DNA of 64,000 nucleotides from Dokdonella koreensis DS-123. Lineage in GTDB: Bacteria; Pseudomonadota; Gammaproteobacteria; Xanthomonadales; Rhodanobacteraceae. Below are positions 52,267 through 59,996 of the stretch, piece after piece; within the stretch, counting starts at the first letter, position 1, and each line of letters starts with the position of its first letter. A model generated the notes under the pieces. That model was not told the DNA's origin. It searched no databases and worked only from the letters and a program-made list of their open reading frames with translations. A program made the translations under genes and the position numbers. The stretch is taken from NCBI RefSeq assembly GCF_001632775.1, contig NZ_CP015249.1, positions 2,212,686-2,276,685 on the forward strand, read 5' to 3'.

Positions 52267-54384
52267 ATGAACCCGCGTATCGTCAAACCCCTGGTGCTGG
52301 CCGTCTCGATCGGCACGGTACTGGCGGCCTGCCAGAAGGCCGAAACGCCCGCACCCGCCGCCCCGGCCGAGGCACCGAAACCTGCCGCCGCCGCGACACC
52401 GGCGATCGACCTGGCGACGCTGAAGACGCCCGTCATCGCGTTCAAGCCGAGCGACCTGGATGCCTCGACGTCGGCGTGCACCGACCTCAATGCCTACGTC
52501 AACGGCACCTGGCTGGCCGCCAACCCGGTGCCTTCGGATCGCACCACCTGGGGCAGCTTCGAGGCCCTGTCCGAACGCTCGCTGGAACTGCAGCAGCAGA
52601 TCGCCGATGCCGCGCTCGCGCGCGCCGACGCCAACGGCGTGGAGAAGCTGGTCGGTGACTTCTACGCCGCCGGGCTGAACGCCGAGGCGATCAACTCCGC
52701 CGGCATCGCGCCGATCCAGCCGTTGCTCGACAAGATCGCCGCGATCGACACGCCCGCCGCCGTCACCGCCTACGTGCGCGAAGCCTATGCCCAGGGACGC
52801 GGCATGCTCTTCAGCTTCGGCGGCAACGCCGACTACAAGAATTCGGAAATGGTGATCGCCTATGCAGGGCAGGGCGGACTGTCCCTGCCGGAGCGGGCGT
52901 ACTACCTGGAAGACCGCGAGGACTACCAGAAGGCACGCACGGCCTTCGTGGATCACGTGAAGAAGACCCTGACGCTCGCCGGCATCGACGCCGCTGCCGC
53001 CGCCACCCAGGCCGACGCTGTCCTGGCGCTGGAGACGCGGCTGGCCAAGGCGTCCCTGCCGCGCGTGGAACTGCGCGACCCGGCCAAGCGGTATCAGCCG
53101 ACGACGCTGGAGCAGGCCGACGCGCTGACGCCGAACTTCTCGTGGACCGCGCTCTTCGACGCGGTCGGCGTGGAAAAGCCCTCGATGTTCTCGCTGGCGA
53201 TGCAGGGCTTCTTCACCGAGGTCAACACGATGCTGGCCGACACCCCGGTGGAGACCTGGCAGGCCTATCTGCGCTTCCACGAGATCGACAGCGCGGCGCC
53301 GTATCTCGGCGACGCGCTCGCCGACCAGAACTTCGCGTTCTACAGCCAGGCATTGCGCGGCCAGGCCGAGCAGCAGCCGCGCTGGAAGCGCGTGCTCAAC
53401 ACGCTCAACGGCTCGATCGGCGAGGCGCTCGGCCAGTTGTACGTGAAGGTGGCGTTCCCACCCGAGTCGAAGACGAAGATGGAGCAGCTGGTCGGCAATC
53501 TCAGCACGGCGCTCAAACATCGCCTCGAGAACCTGACGTGGATGGGCGACCAGACCAAGGTCAAGGCACTGGAGAAGTGGGCCAGCTTCACGCCGAAGAT
53601 CGGCTATCCGGACAAGTGGCGCGACTGGACCGGGCTGAGCTTCTCGCGCGACAGCTATGCCGGCAACGTGCTGGCGGCGACCGCCTTCAATGCACGCTAC
53701 CGCTTCTCGAAGATCGGCAAGCCGGTCGACCGCGCCGAGTGGTTCATGTCGCCGCAGACGGTCAACGCCTACTACAACTCGACCCGCAACGAGATCGTCT
53801 TCCCGGCGGGCATCCTGCAGCCGCCGTTCTTCGATCCGAAGGCCGACGACGCATTGAACTACGGCGGCATCGTCGCCGTGATCGGCCATGAAATGATCCA
53901 CGGCTACGACGACCAGGGCAGCAAGTTCGACGCCAAGGGCAATTTCGACAACTGGTGGACCGACGCCGACCGCGCCGGCTTCGAGCAGCGCACCGCCAAG
54001 CTCGGCGCGCAATTCGACGCCTACGAGTCGATCGACGGCATCCACGTCAACGGCAAGCTGACGATGGGTGAGAACATCGCCGACCTGGGTGGCCTCTCCG
54101 TGGCTTACGACGCGATGAAGCGCGCGCAGGGCGAGGGCTTCTCCGATCCGAAGATCGACGGGTTCACGCAGGACCAGCGCTTCTTCTTCAACTGGGCCAC
54201 GGTCTGGCGCCGCAATTTCACGCCGGCCGAACTCAAGGTGCGCCTGACCACCGACTCGCATGCGCCGGCCAACTTCCGCGCGATCGGCGCGCCGTCGAAC
54301 CTGCCGACGTTCGCCGCCGCGTTCGACTGCAAGGCCGGCGATGCGATGGTGCGTCCCGACGACGTGCGGGTGGTGATCTGGTGA
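52267..54384 (+). CDS. M13-family metallopeptidase, lipoprotein
   Basis: This 705-residue neprilysin-like (M13, PepO-type) zinc endopeptidase cuts peptides, probably in the periplasm. It has a lipoprotein signal (V-L-A-A-C, cysteine at about 22), an Ala/Pro linker, the M13 N-terminal domain (A-Y-V-N-G-T-W-L, about 78-430), V-N-A-Y-Y-N-S-T-R-N-E-I-V-F-P-A-G, the zinc site H-E-M-I-H-G-Y-D-D-Q-G (about 543-553), E-N-I-A-D-L-G-G with the third ligand glutamate, and the C-terminal W at the end, typical of M13. The ATG at 52267 was chosen for the signal sequence. Likely works with the S46 peptidase on exogenous peptides; the lipid anchor would hold it in the envelope. Confidence 0.96.
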   Translation: MNPRIVKPLVLAVSIGTVLAACQKAETPAPAAPAEAPKPAAAATPAIDLATLKTPVIAFKPSDLDASTSACTDLNAYVNGTWLAANPVPSDRTTWGSFEALSERSLELQQQIADAALARADANGVEKLVGDFYAAGLNAEAINSAGIAPIQPLLDKIAAIDTPAAVTAYVREAYAQGRGMLFSFGGNADYKNSEMVIAYAGQGGLSLPERAYYLEDREDYQKARTAFVDHVKKTLTLAGIDAAAAATQADAVLALETRLAKASLPRVELRDPAKRYQPTTLEQADALTPNFSWTALFDAVGVEKPSMFSLAMQGFFTEVNTMLADTPVETWQAYLRFHEIDSAAPYLGDALADQNFAFYSQALRGQAEQQPRWKRVLNTLNGSIGEALGQLYVKVAFPPESKTKMEQLVGNLSTALKHRLENLTWMGDQTKVKALEKWASFTPKIGYPDKWRDWTGLSFSRDSYAGNVLAATAFNARYRFSKIGKPVDRAEWFMSPQTVNAYYNSTRNEIVFPAGILQPPFFDPKADDALNYGGIVAVIGHEMIHGYDDQGSKFDAKGNFDNWWTDADRAGFEQRTAKLGAQFDAYESIDGIHVNGKLTMGENIADLGGLSVAYDAMKRAQGEGFSDPKIDGFTQDQRFFFNWATVWRRNFTPAELKVRLTTDSHAPANFRAIGAPSNLPTFAAAFDCKAGDAMVRPDDVRVVIW

Positions 54385-54391
54385 AGGGCGG

Positions 54392-54420
54392 CGCATCCCG
54401 GATCAATTCTCCGGGATGCG
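54392..54420 (+). terminator. Hairpin after the M13 peptidase gene
   Basis: A perfect 11-base stem (54392-54402 with 54410-54420) and seven-base loop eight bases after the stop. Only GCCTTCTCC follows, so it is a weak intrinsic terminator at best. Confidence 0.55.
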
Positions 54421-54430
54421 GCCTTCTCCG

Positions 54431-54459
54431 TTGACAATCGCGTACGTGAACCGTATTGT
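54431..54459 (+). promoter_or_regulatory. Sigma-70 promoter of tRNA-Leu
   Basis: TTGACA (54431-54436) matches the -35 consensus perfectly, followed after exactly 17 bases by TATTGT (54454-54459). The tRNA begins about 30 bases downstream. Confidence 0.85.
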
Positions 54460-54489
54460 TCGCGCCCCGGTTGGCCATGCCGACCGGAT

Positions 54490-54574
<85 letters not shown>

Positions 54575-54608
54575 TCTCGAATACGGACGTCGGCAAAGTC
54601 GACGGCAC

Positions 54609-54636
54609 AAAAAACCCCGCACTTGCGGGGTTTTTT
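54609..54636. terminator. Terminator after tRNA-Leu
   Basis: A symmetrical hairpin, AAAAAACCCCGC (54609-54620) and GCGGGGTTTTTT (54625-54636), loop ACTT. It works in principle on both strands. Confidence 0.92.
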
Positions 54637-55241
54637 GCGTCTGGACCCAGGGCAGCACCTTCGACTTCGAAGAAGGCAATGGCGCGCAGTCCCGCCGGAA
54701 TCGGCAGAGCCGGCTTTCGCGCAGGGCAGGGCTCGTACGTAGGCCGGCAGGCCACTAGCGGCGTTGAGGTGGCCAAGTCTGCAAGTCGCAGTGCAGAGCG
54801 GACGCCCGGACGCTCCACTCGAGATCGACCGGGGCGCAGCAGGCCCAAAAAGAAAGCGGCCCCGGCAATGCCGGGGCCGTAGATGGTTCTGGCCATTCCT
54901 GGCGATCCGATCAGTCCTTGATGGCGGCGCTCTCGCGCGGCGCGAACGGGGGAGTACCTCAGGGGGAAGGAGACTCCGTTACCGACGCAGGGCTAGTCTC
55001 CATCAGCACGGCTGAACCGAACCCAAGCGCCGTTTCGCTACTCCGACATCCCGTGAAGCACACCACAGTGCGGCATGATTTGCCCCGCGGCCGCGGCATC
55101 GGTTGAATAAGACGCGCTCATGCCACACCAACGAACGACCGGACGGCGTATCGTCTACCGATGCCTGCGCCGGCCACGCTGTGGTCGCAGGCTCCGTTCG
55201 CAGGCTCGTTGTTCAACCATGCATCCCAGAGGAGAAACCCG
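54637..55241. other. Gene-poor stretch with an orphan minus-strand gene end
   Basis: These 605 bases hold no complete gene I can support. On the minus strand a short frame ends P-F-A-P-R-E-S-A-A-I-K-D and stops at 54911-54913, followed by a good minus-strand terminator (54847-54879); the frame is closed upstream by another stop after 15 codons. It looks like the remnant of a lost gene end. The right part upstream of the OsmC gene is its promoter region. Confidence 0.45.
54847..54879 (-). terminator. Minus-strand terminator without an intact gene
   Basis: A perfect 10-base GC stem (54857-54866 with 54870-54879), three-base loop, then CTTTCTTTTT on the minus strand. No intact minus-strand gene precedes it. 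Confidence 0.8.
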
Positions 55242-55670
55242 ATGAAGATTCAACGCAGCGGATCGGCCCAGTGGCGCGGCGGGCTCAAGGACGGTCGCGG
55301 GGCGATCTCGACCCAGAGCGGCGCGCTCAAGGAGTATCCCTACGGCTTCGCCAGCCGGTTCGAGGGCGTCGCCGGCACCAATCCCGAAGAGCTGATCGGC
55401 GCGGCCCACGCCGGCTGCTTCACGATGGCCTTGTCATTGGCACTCAACAAGGCCGGCTTCACCGCCGAAAGCCTGCAGACGAAGGCGGTGGTCACACTGG
55501 AGCAGGACGCGACCGGCTTCGTGATCTCGGCCGTGGCCCTGACGCTCGAAGCCGTCGTGCCGGGCTTGGCCGACGCCCAGTTCCAGGAAATCGCGGCCGA
55601 CGCCAAGGCCAATTGCCCGGTCTCGCGCGTGCTCGACACCGAGATCACGCTGCAGGCCACGCTTAGCTGA
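55242..55670 (+). CDS. OsmC-family organic hydroperoxide-resistance protein
   Basis: OsmC/Ohr proteins are thiol peroxidases that reduce organic hydroperoxides with paired cysteines. The 142-residue protein has the two conserved cysteines in A-A-H-A-G-C-F-T-M-A (about 56-65) and A-N-C-P-V-S (about 126-131), with N-P-E-E-L-I-G-A before the first, which is the OsmC rather than Ohr pattern. AGGAGA lies nine bases before the ATG at 55242. It probably protects against oxidative or osmotic stress; a terminator follows. Convergent with the next gene. Confidence 0.92.
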   Translation: MKIQRSGSAQWRGGLKDGRGAISTQSGALKEYPYGFASRFEGVAGTNPEELIGAAHAGCFTMALSLALNKAGFTAESLQTKAVVTLEQDATGFVISAVALTLEAVVPGLADAQFQEIAADAKANCPVSRVLDTEITLQATLS

Positions 55671-55703
55671 GCCAGAGCGTTCGGGACACCCATGGCAGGA
55701 CGA

Positions 55704-55733
55704 AGAAGGCCCGCGATTGCGGGCCTTCTTTTA
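55704..55733 (+). terminator. Terminator after the OsmC gene
   Basis: A perfect 12-base stem (55704-55715 with 55720-55731), GATT loop and a T-rich end (CTTCTTTTATC). It lies between converging genes and may serve both. Confidence 0.88.
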
Positions 55734-55749
55734 TCGAAAAATCAGGTAT

Positions 55750-56184
55750 CTACGGCTCGCCATTGCCCGTATATGTGCAAGGTATGGCCTTGTTCTGCCG
55801 TGTGGCCAGTTCGATATGGTGCACGCCGTCGATGGTGCGCACCGCGTAGAGCCAGCCATCGATGCATTTCACCTTGGCTTTCCGGGCGGCATCGATCGTG
55901 AAGTCAGGTTGCGACACGCCTTGCGGGAGCCGTGGGGCGTCGATCGACCGCTGTACCTCCGCGATGCCGGCGCGCACGGTTCTCGCGCTGATACGCGGCG
56001 GGATCGGCTTCGCGGAGGCTGGAGCGATCGCCGGCAGCTCGATGTGGTCGACCGTGCGCACGGTCGAGCCTGGTACGAGATAGCGCTTGACGGCCCACGT
56101 GCCTATGAGCGCCATTGCTGCGAACCAAGCCGCGAACAATGCAAACCCACGCCACGTGATCCTCACGCCGTTCCCCCGGGTCAT
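55750..56184 (-). CDS. Small membrane-anchored protein, function unknown
   Basis: A 144-residue product with one N-terminal hydrophobic helix (about 10-32) after a short basic head, then an exported soluble domain with proline-rich start (A-P-A-S-A-K-P-I-P-P-R) and two cysteines near the end (K-V-K-C-I-D-G-W-L-Y and I-P-C-T-Y). The C-terminal I-D-G-V-H-H-I-E-L-A-T repeats a tryptophan-flanked beta pattern. The ATG at 56184 has AGGGA close upstream; the open frame extends to 56304 without a site. I do not recognise the family. It lies at the edge of the accessory stretch but still has high GC. Confidence 0.6.
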   Translation of the reverse strand: MTRGNGVRITWRGFALFAAWFAAMALIGTWAVKRYLVPGSTVRTVDHIELPAIAPASAKPIPPRISARTVRAGIAEVQRSIDAPRLPQGVSQPDFTIDAARKAKVKCIDGWLYAVRTIDGVHHIELATRQNKAIPCTYTGNGEP

Positions 56185-56705
56185 CCGTCCCTGACACGAA
56201 GCTATAGCGGACAGGACCTGGTGGTCAACACGGTGCTTGCGCATGAGGGGAGCATGCGGTTTGTCAGCACTCTGAAGCATTGTTCCGAACGCCTTTTGCA
56301 TCACGCTTCGCCGTTTTCTGCACCTGTTCGCATTAATACTTCGTGGTTTCTGAGAAGCGTTGTTCCGAAACCAGCAGCAAAAGCATCTGTTCCTCCGAAC
56401 AGCTAGCGGGCCGAGCTCAACAGTACATTTGTGAACGACTGACGGTGCACCACATCCAACCGGCCGAGGTGAAAGCGGACACGTTCAAAGTTCGGGAGCA
56501 TAGACATGACGTCAGCGTTCCCCCGACTTTTGATACTCGCTACTTGTTGCATCGCCAACGCTCTTGGATCCACGGCGCCTGCCTCTAAGTAGTCGATCGA
56601 CAAGGTCAGGGCAGGCGGAAGTTGGAGGAGAATCTGTCGCGTTCGTTTAGCCCCGGCGGATAGTCAACAGACACTGCAAAGCTGTTGCATCTTGTGGAGG
56701 TGAGG
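56185..56705. other. Lower-GC accessory stretch with no secure gene
   Basis: These 521 bases have visibly lower GC than the flanks. On the minus strand a frame at about 56403-56663 encodes L-P-P-A-L-T-L-S-I-D-Y-L-E-A-G-A-V and M-L-P-N-F-E-R-V-R-F-H-L, protein-like but without a good start. On the plus strand an ATG at 56506 opens a signal-peptide-like run (M-T-S-A-F-P-R-L-L-I-L-A-T-C-C-I-A-N) that stops after about 28 codons. They overlap, so at most one is real; both may be decayed. Confidence 0.4.
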
Positions 56706-57221
56706 GTGAAAGACTTCGATCGCCATTTCGTTGAAGCAACAGCCGCAATTGGGCCGGAATATTTCCTGCTGCCCATAGTCGTAAAAGATTCGGTGTTTCG
56801 AGAACGCGTCTATTGCTACGAGCTATACCACCAGCTCCGACAACGGTGGCCAGTAGCATTGGAGAATCCGTGGCGGCTGAGCGGAGAAGTGGACAAGCGC
56901 TCGCACCAGTATTTCCGCCATGAAGGGGCTCGGGCGCCCAAGCCGGACTTCTTGGTGCATCAGCCTGGCTTTCACCAAAACTTCGCCGTAATGGAGATCA
57001 AACCGCCCGGCGTGAAGCTCGCTGGCGTACGAAAGGACGTAGCGACGCTGGATCGTTTCACGCGCAAGTTCGGTTACAAACGCGGCATCATGCTGATTTA
57101 CGGTCTACAGCCAGATAAAGCGCTGGGGCAGTTTCACAAAGTAGTAGGAGACCGCGATCAAGGTAGGCTAGAACTCTGGGTGCATCCAGTTCAGGGCCAA
57201 GTAGCATTTAGGTTGATCTGA
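56706..57221 (+). CDS. PD-(D/E)xK-nuclease-like protein, function unknown
   Basis: The 171-residue protein has K-P-D-F-L-V-H (Asp81) and A-V-M-E-I-K-P (Glu97, Lys99), the spacing and strand pattern of the PD-(D/E)xK nuclease fold found in restriction and repair enzymes. An N-terminal helix region (about 20-60, F-R-E-R-V-Y-C-Y-E-L-Y-H-Q-L-R) and a later helix with F-T-R-K-F-G-Y-K-R-G-I-M-L-I-Y-G complete the fold. The GTG at 56706 has GGAGGTGAGG just before it; an in-frame TTG at 56685 is possible. It stands alone in a lower-GC stretch with no methylase or helicase beside it. It could be a defence or plasmid-type remnant; the family was not identified with certainty. Confidence 0.65.
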   Translation: MKDFDRHFVEATAAIGPEYFLLPIVVKDSVFRERVYCYELYHQLRQRWPVALENPWRLSGEVDKRSHQYFRHEGARAPKPDFLVHQPGFHQNFAVMEIKPPGVKLAGVRKDVATLDRFTRKFGYKRGIMLIYGLQPDKALGQFHKVVGDRDQGRLELWVHPVQGQVAFRLI

Positions 57222-57534
57222 GTCAGCAGCCTGACTCGAAAGTACGCATATGTATATTATGTCAAATTAGATGTACACCAAGGCCGGGCCGCCCCTGCGC
57301 ATCCCTCCCTCATATGAGCCGCGGCGCGACATCACCGATCCGGGGCCCGGATGCAAGGCCCGGCCTCGCCCACGGCGGAAAGCACCGACAGCGCTCGGAA
57401 TATTCGAGCGCAGCTGCGGGCGCCATGCGGTGGCCGGCCCGCGTGCCTGCCCTGATCGAGCCGCCGATGCCGGCTATGATTCCTGACTGCCGCGCACGGC
57501 GCGGCGGCTTCCAGTCCCGTCATCCAGGAGCGAT
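57222..57534. other. Intergenic region before chaA
   Basis: A seven-base hairpin (GAGTCAG ... CTGACTC) lies right after the preceding stop at about 57221-57238, then an AT-rich patch (57240-57272) where the accessory composition ends. TATGAT at 57475-57480 could be a -10 element for chaA. No gene was found. Confidence 0.4.
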
Positions 57535-58626
57535 ATGAGCCAGCAGATCAAGCACAACCCGTTGTGGACGGTGATGATTCCCCCTCTCGGGATCGCCATT
57601 CTCGGACTGTCCTGGGCTGCGCCTGGTCTTCCCGGCATCCTTGCGCTGCTGGTGCTCGGGCTCGTCGGCAGCGTCATTGCCTCGGTGCACCATGCGGAAG
57701 TGATCGCGCACCGCGTCGGCGAACCGTTCGGCACCCTCGTGCTGGCGCTGGCGGTCACCGTCATCGAAGTCGCGCTGATCGTCTCGATGATGCTGTCCGG
57801 CGGCGAAAGCACGTCCGGGCTGGCGCGCGACACCGTCTTTGCCGCGGTGATGATCATCCTCAACGGCATCATCGGCGCCAGCCTGCTGGTCGGCGGCCGC
57901 AAGCATCACGTTCAGGGCTTCAAGCTCGACGGCATCAATGCCGCCCTGGGCGCCCTGACGGTCATCGTGGTGTTCACGCTGATCGTGCCGAACTACTCCA
58001 CGAGCGCCCCCGGGCCGGTCTACACCAGCAGCCAGCTGGTCTTCGTGGCCATAGCGACCCTGGTGCTGTTCGCCGCGTTTACGTTCTTCCAGACCATCCG
58101 CCACCGGGACTACTTCCTGCCGGCCGACGAGGGCGAGAAGGACCCGCACCAGCATGCTGCGCAGCCGACCAACCCGGAAGCCCTGGCCAGCCTCGGACTG
58201 CTGTTGCTGGCCTTGGTCGCCGTGGTGCTGAGTGCCAAGGGGATCTCGCCCTCGATCGAGGCCGCGCTCAATGCCGTGGATGCCCCGGCCTCGACCATCG
58301 GCATCCTGATCGCGGCCATCGTGCTGCTGCCCGAGAGCGTCGCCGCGATCCGGGCCGCGCACGCCAACCGGCTCCAGACCAGCCTCAACCTGGCCATCGG
58401 CTCGGCGATCGCCAGCATCGGCCTGACCGTACCCGTCGTCGCGGTGCTCGCGGTGGTCATGGGCTGGCCGCTCGCGCTGGGCCTGGACACCAAGTCGACC
58501 CTCTTGCTGGTGCTGTCGCTGTTCGTCGTCTCGATCTCGCTGAGGACCGGCCGTACGACGGTGCTGCCCGGCGTGGTCCACCTGGTGATCTTCGCCGCCT
58601 ACCTGTTCCTGAGCTTCGTGCCGTGA
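57535..58626 (+). CDS. chaA: Calcium/sodium:proton antiporter, ChaA type
   Basis: ChaA exchanges cytoplasmic Ca2+, Na+ or K+ for protons across the inner membrane, helping at alkaline pH or high salt. The 363-residue protein has about eleven hydrophobic helices and the two internally related CaCA repeats: A-L-A-V-T-V-I-E-V-A-L-I-V-S-M-M near residue 65 and L-L-P-E-S-V-A-A-I-R-A-A ... N-L-A-I-G-S-A-I-A-S-I-G near 260-295, each with the conserved acidic residue. A histidine-containing loop (about 190-212, E-K-D-P-H-Q-H) separates the halves. CAGGAGCGAT precedes the ATG at 57535. It converges on selD. Confidence 0.93.
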   Translation: MSQQIKHNPLWTVMIPPLGIAILGLSWAAPGLPGILALLVLGLVGSVIASVHHAEVIAHRVGEPFGTLVLALAVTVIEVALIVSMMLSGGESTSGLARDTVFAAVMIILNGIIGASLLVGGRKHHVQGFKLDGINAALGALTVIVVFTLIVPNYSTSAPGPVYTSSQLVFVAIATLVLFAAFTFFQTIRHRDYFLPADEGEKDPHQHAAQPTNPEALASLGLLLLALVAVVLSAKGISPSIEAALNAVDAPASTIGILIAAIVLLPESVAAIRAAHANRLQTSLNLAIGSAIASIGLTVPVVAVLAVVMGWPLALGLDTKSTLLLVLSLFVVSISLRTGRTTVLPGVVHLVIFAAYLFLSFVP

Positions 58627-58642
58627 CGGCTGGCGCAGTGGC

Positions 58643-59698
58643 CTAGACGACGCTCACCCGGGGTGGCCCGGCGATCATCCGGCCGATGATCGCCGCGTCG
58701 CCGAAGCCGGCCTGGTCGAACAGCGCCAGCACCGATGCGGCCGCACCAGGCGCGCAGGCGACCAGCAGGCCGCCGCTGGTCTGGGGATCGGTCAGGAGAG
58801 CCGGGTCCTCCGGTGAAAGCGTCGATGCAAGGTCCACCTGCCGGCCGTACGCCTGCCAGTTGCGCGCCGAAGCGCCGGTCACGGTGCCGGTCCCGGCCAG
58901 CGCCCGGGCCTGGGGCATCAGCGGAACCCGGGCCGCCTCGATCCGCACGCCCAGGCCACTGCCGCGACAGATCTCCAGCAGATGGCCCAGCAGGCCGAAG
59001 CCGGTCACGTCGGTCATCGCATGGACGCCGTCGAGCTGCGCCAGCGCGATACCGGGCGTATTGAGCCGCGTCGTCGTCTCGATCAGCCGCCGGTACGCCG
59101 CATCGTCGAGTACCCCTTTCTTGAATGCCGCCGAATGGATGCCGACGCCGAGCGGCTTGCCGAGCACCAGCACGTCACCGTCGGCTGCCGCGGCATTGCG
59201 CGCGATCCGCTGCGGATGCGCCAGCCCTATCGCCGCCAGGCCGTAGATCGGCTCGACCGAATCGATGCTGTGGCCGCCTGCGATCGGTATGCCGGCCTGC
59301 GCGCATGTCGCCTCGCCGCCACGCAGGATTTCGCGGATCGTCGCCCGCGGCAGCACGTTCACGGGCATGCCGACGATCGCCAGCGCGAACAACGGGCGGG
59401 CGCCCATCGCGTAGAGGTCCGAAAGCGCATTGGTCGCGGCGATGCGGCCGAAGTCGAACGGGTCGTCGACGATCGGCATGAAGAAATCCGTGGTCGCGAC
59501 GACCGCCTGTTCGTCGTTGAGGCGGTAGACCGCCGCATCGTCCGAGGTCTCGCGCCCGACCAGGAGATCGGCGAACGCAGCGGCGGCAGGAAGGTCGTGC
59601 AGCAGCTCGGCCAGCACGCCCGGCGAGATCTTGCAGCCGCAGCCACCGCCGTGCGACAGCGAGGTCAACCGTGGTGGCGTTGTGTCAATCGTGCTCAT
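58643..59698 (-). CDS. selD: Selenophosphate synthetase
   Basis: SelD makes selenophosphate from selenide and ATP, the selenium donor for Sec-tRNA. The 351-residue protein has the catalytic cysteine in H-G-G-G-C-G-C-K (a cysteine, not Sec, as in E. coli), the lysine next to it, the D-D-A-A-V block and the glycine-rich A-G-G-H-S-I-D; the C-terminal D-V-T-G-F-G-L-L-G-H block is complete. It is transcribed toward chaA, downstream of the tRNA-Sec terminator, so it is probably a separate unit from selAB. Confidence 0.97.
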   Translation of the reverse strand: MSTIDTTPPRLTSLSHGGGCGCKISPGVLAELLHDLPAAAAFADLLVGRETSDDAAVYRLNDEQAVVATTDFFMPIVDDPFDFGRIAATNALSDLYAMGARPLFALAIVGMPVNVLPRATIREILRGGEATCAQAGIPIAGGHSIDSVEPIYGLAAIGLAHPQRIARNAAAADGDVLVLGKPLGVGIHSAAFKKGVLDDAAYRRLIETTTRLNTPGIALAQLDGVHAMTDVTGFGLLGHLLEICRGSGLGVRIEAARVPLMPQARALAGTGTVTGASARNWQAYGRQVDLASTLSPEDPALLTDPQTSGGLLVACAPGAAASVLALFDQAGFGDAAIIGRMIAGPPRVSVV

Positions 59699-59754
59699 GA
59701 CCCAGATGCTCTAACCAAGATGCATCGTAGTTGCAACGAAGTCTGATGTTCGTG

Positions 59755-59778
59755 AAAAGTGCGGCCACGGATGGCCGC
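59755..59778 (-). terminator. Terminator of the sel operon
   Basis: A seven-base stem (59761-59767 with 59772-59778), loop CGGA in plus-strand reading, followed on the minus strand by ACTTTTC. It lies 83 bases past tRNA-Sec and ends the fdhE-selA-selB-selC transcript. Confidence 0.65.
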
Positions 59779-59860
59779 TTCTAGACTCATCGAAACTGAC
59801 AGTCACCAATCCGACTCAAGGGTCCGCGAAGCGGCGATCAAGGACGATCGCAAAAATACC

Positions 59861-59956
59861 TGGCGGAAGGCAGCAGGAGTCGAACCTACCAGGGAGCGAT
59901 CGACGCCCCCTACCGGGTTTGAAGCCCGGCCGCATCACCGGATGCGCATGCCTTCC
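59861..59956 (-). tRNA. selC: tRNA-Sec (anticodon UCA)
   Basis: The 96-base minus-strand tRNA has an unusually long eight-base acceptor stem (GGAAGGCA/TGCCTTCC), a long D arm, an anticodon arm CCGGG/CCCGG with loop CTTCAAA (anticodon TCA at 59920-59922), a long extra arm and an encoded CCA, all features of bacterial selenocysteine tRNA. It lies 40 bases after selB on the same strand and is probably processed from that transcript. Confidence 0.98.
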
Positions 59957-59996
59957 GGATCCCTGAAGCACGACGCGCGACGCTGTGCCGATCGAT

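Noticed and set aside
58643-59698. SelD as a selenoprotein
   Set aside because: The catalytic position is an ordinary cysteine codon and there is no in-frame TGA.
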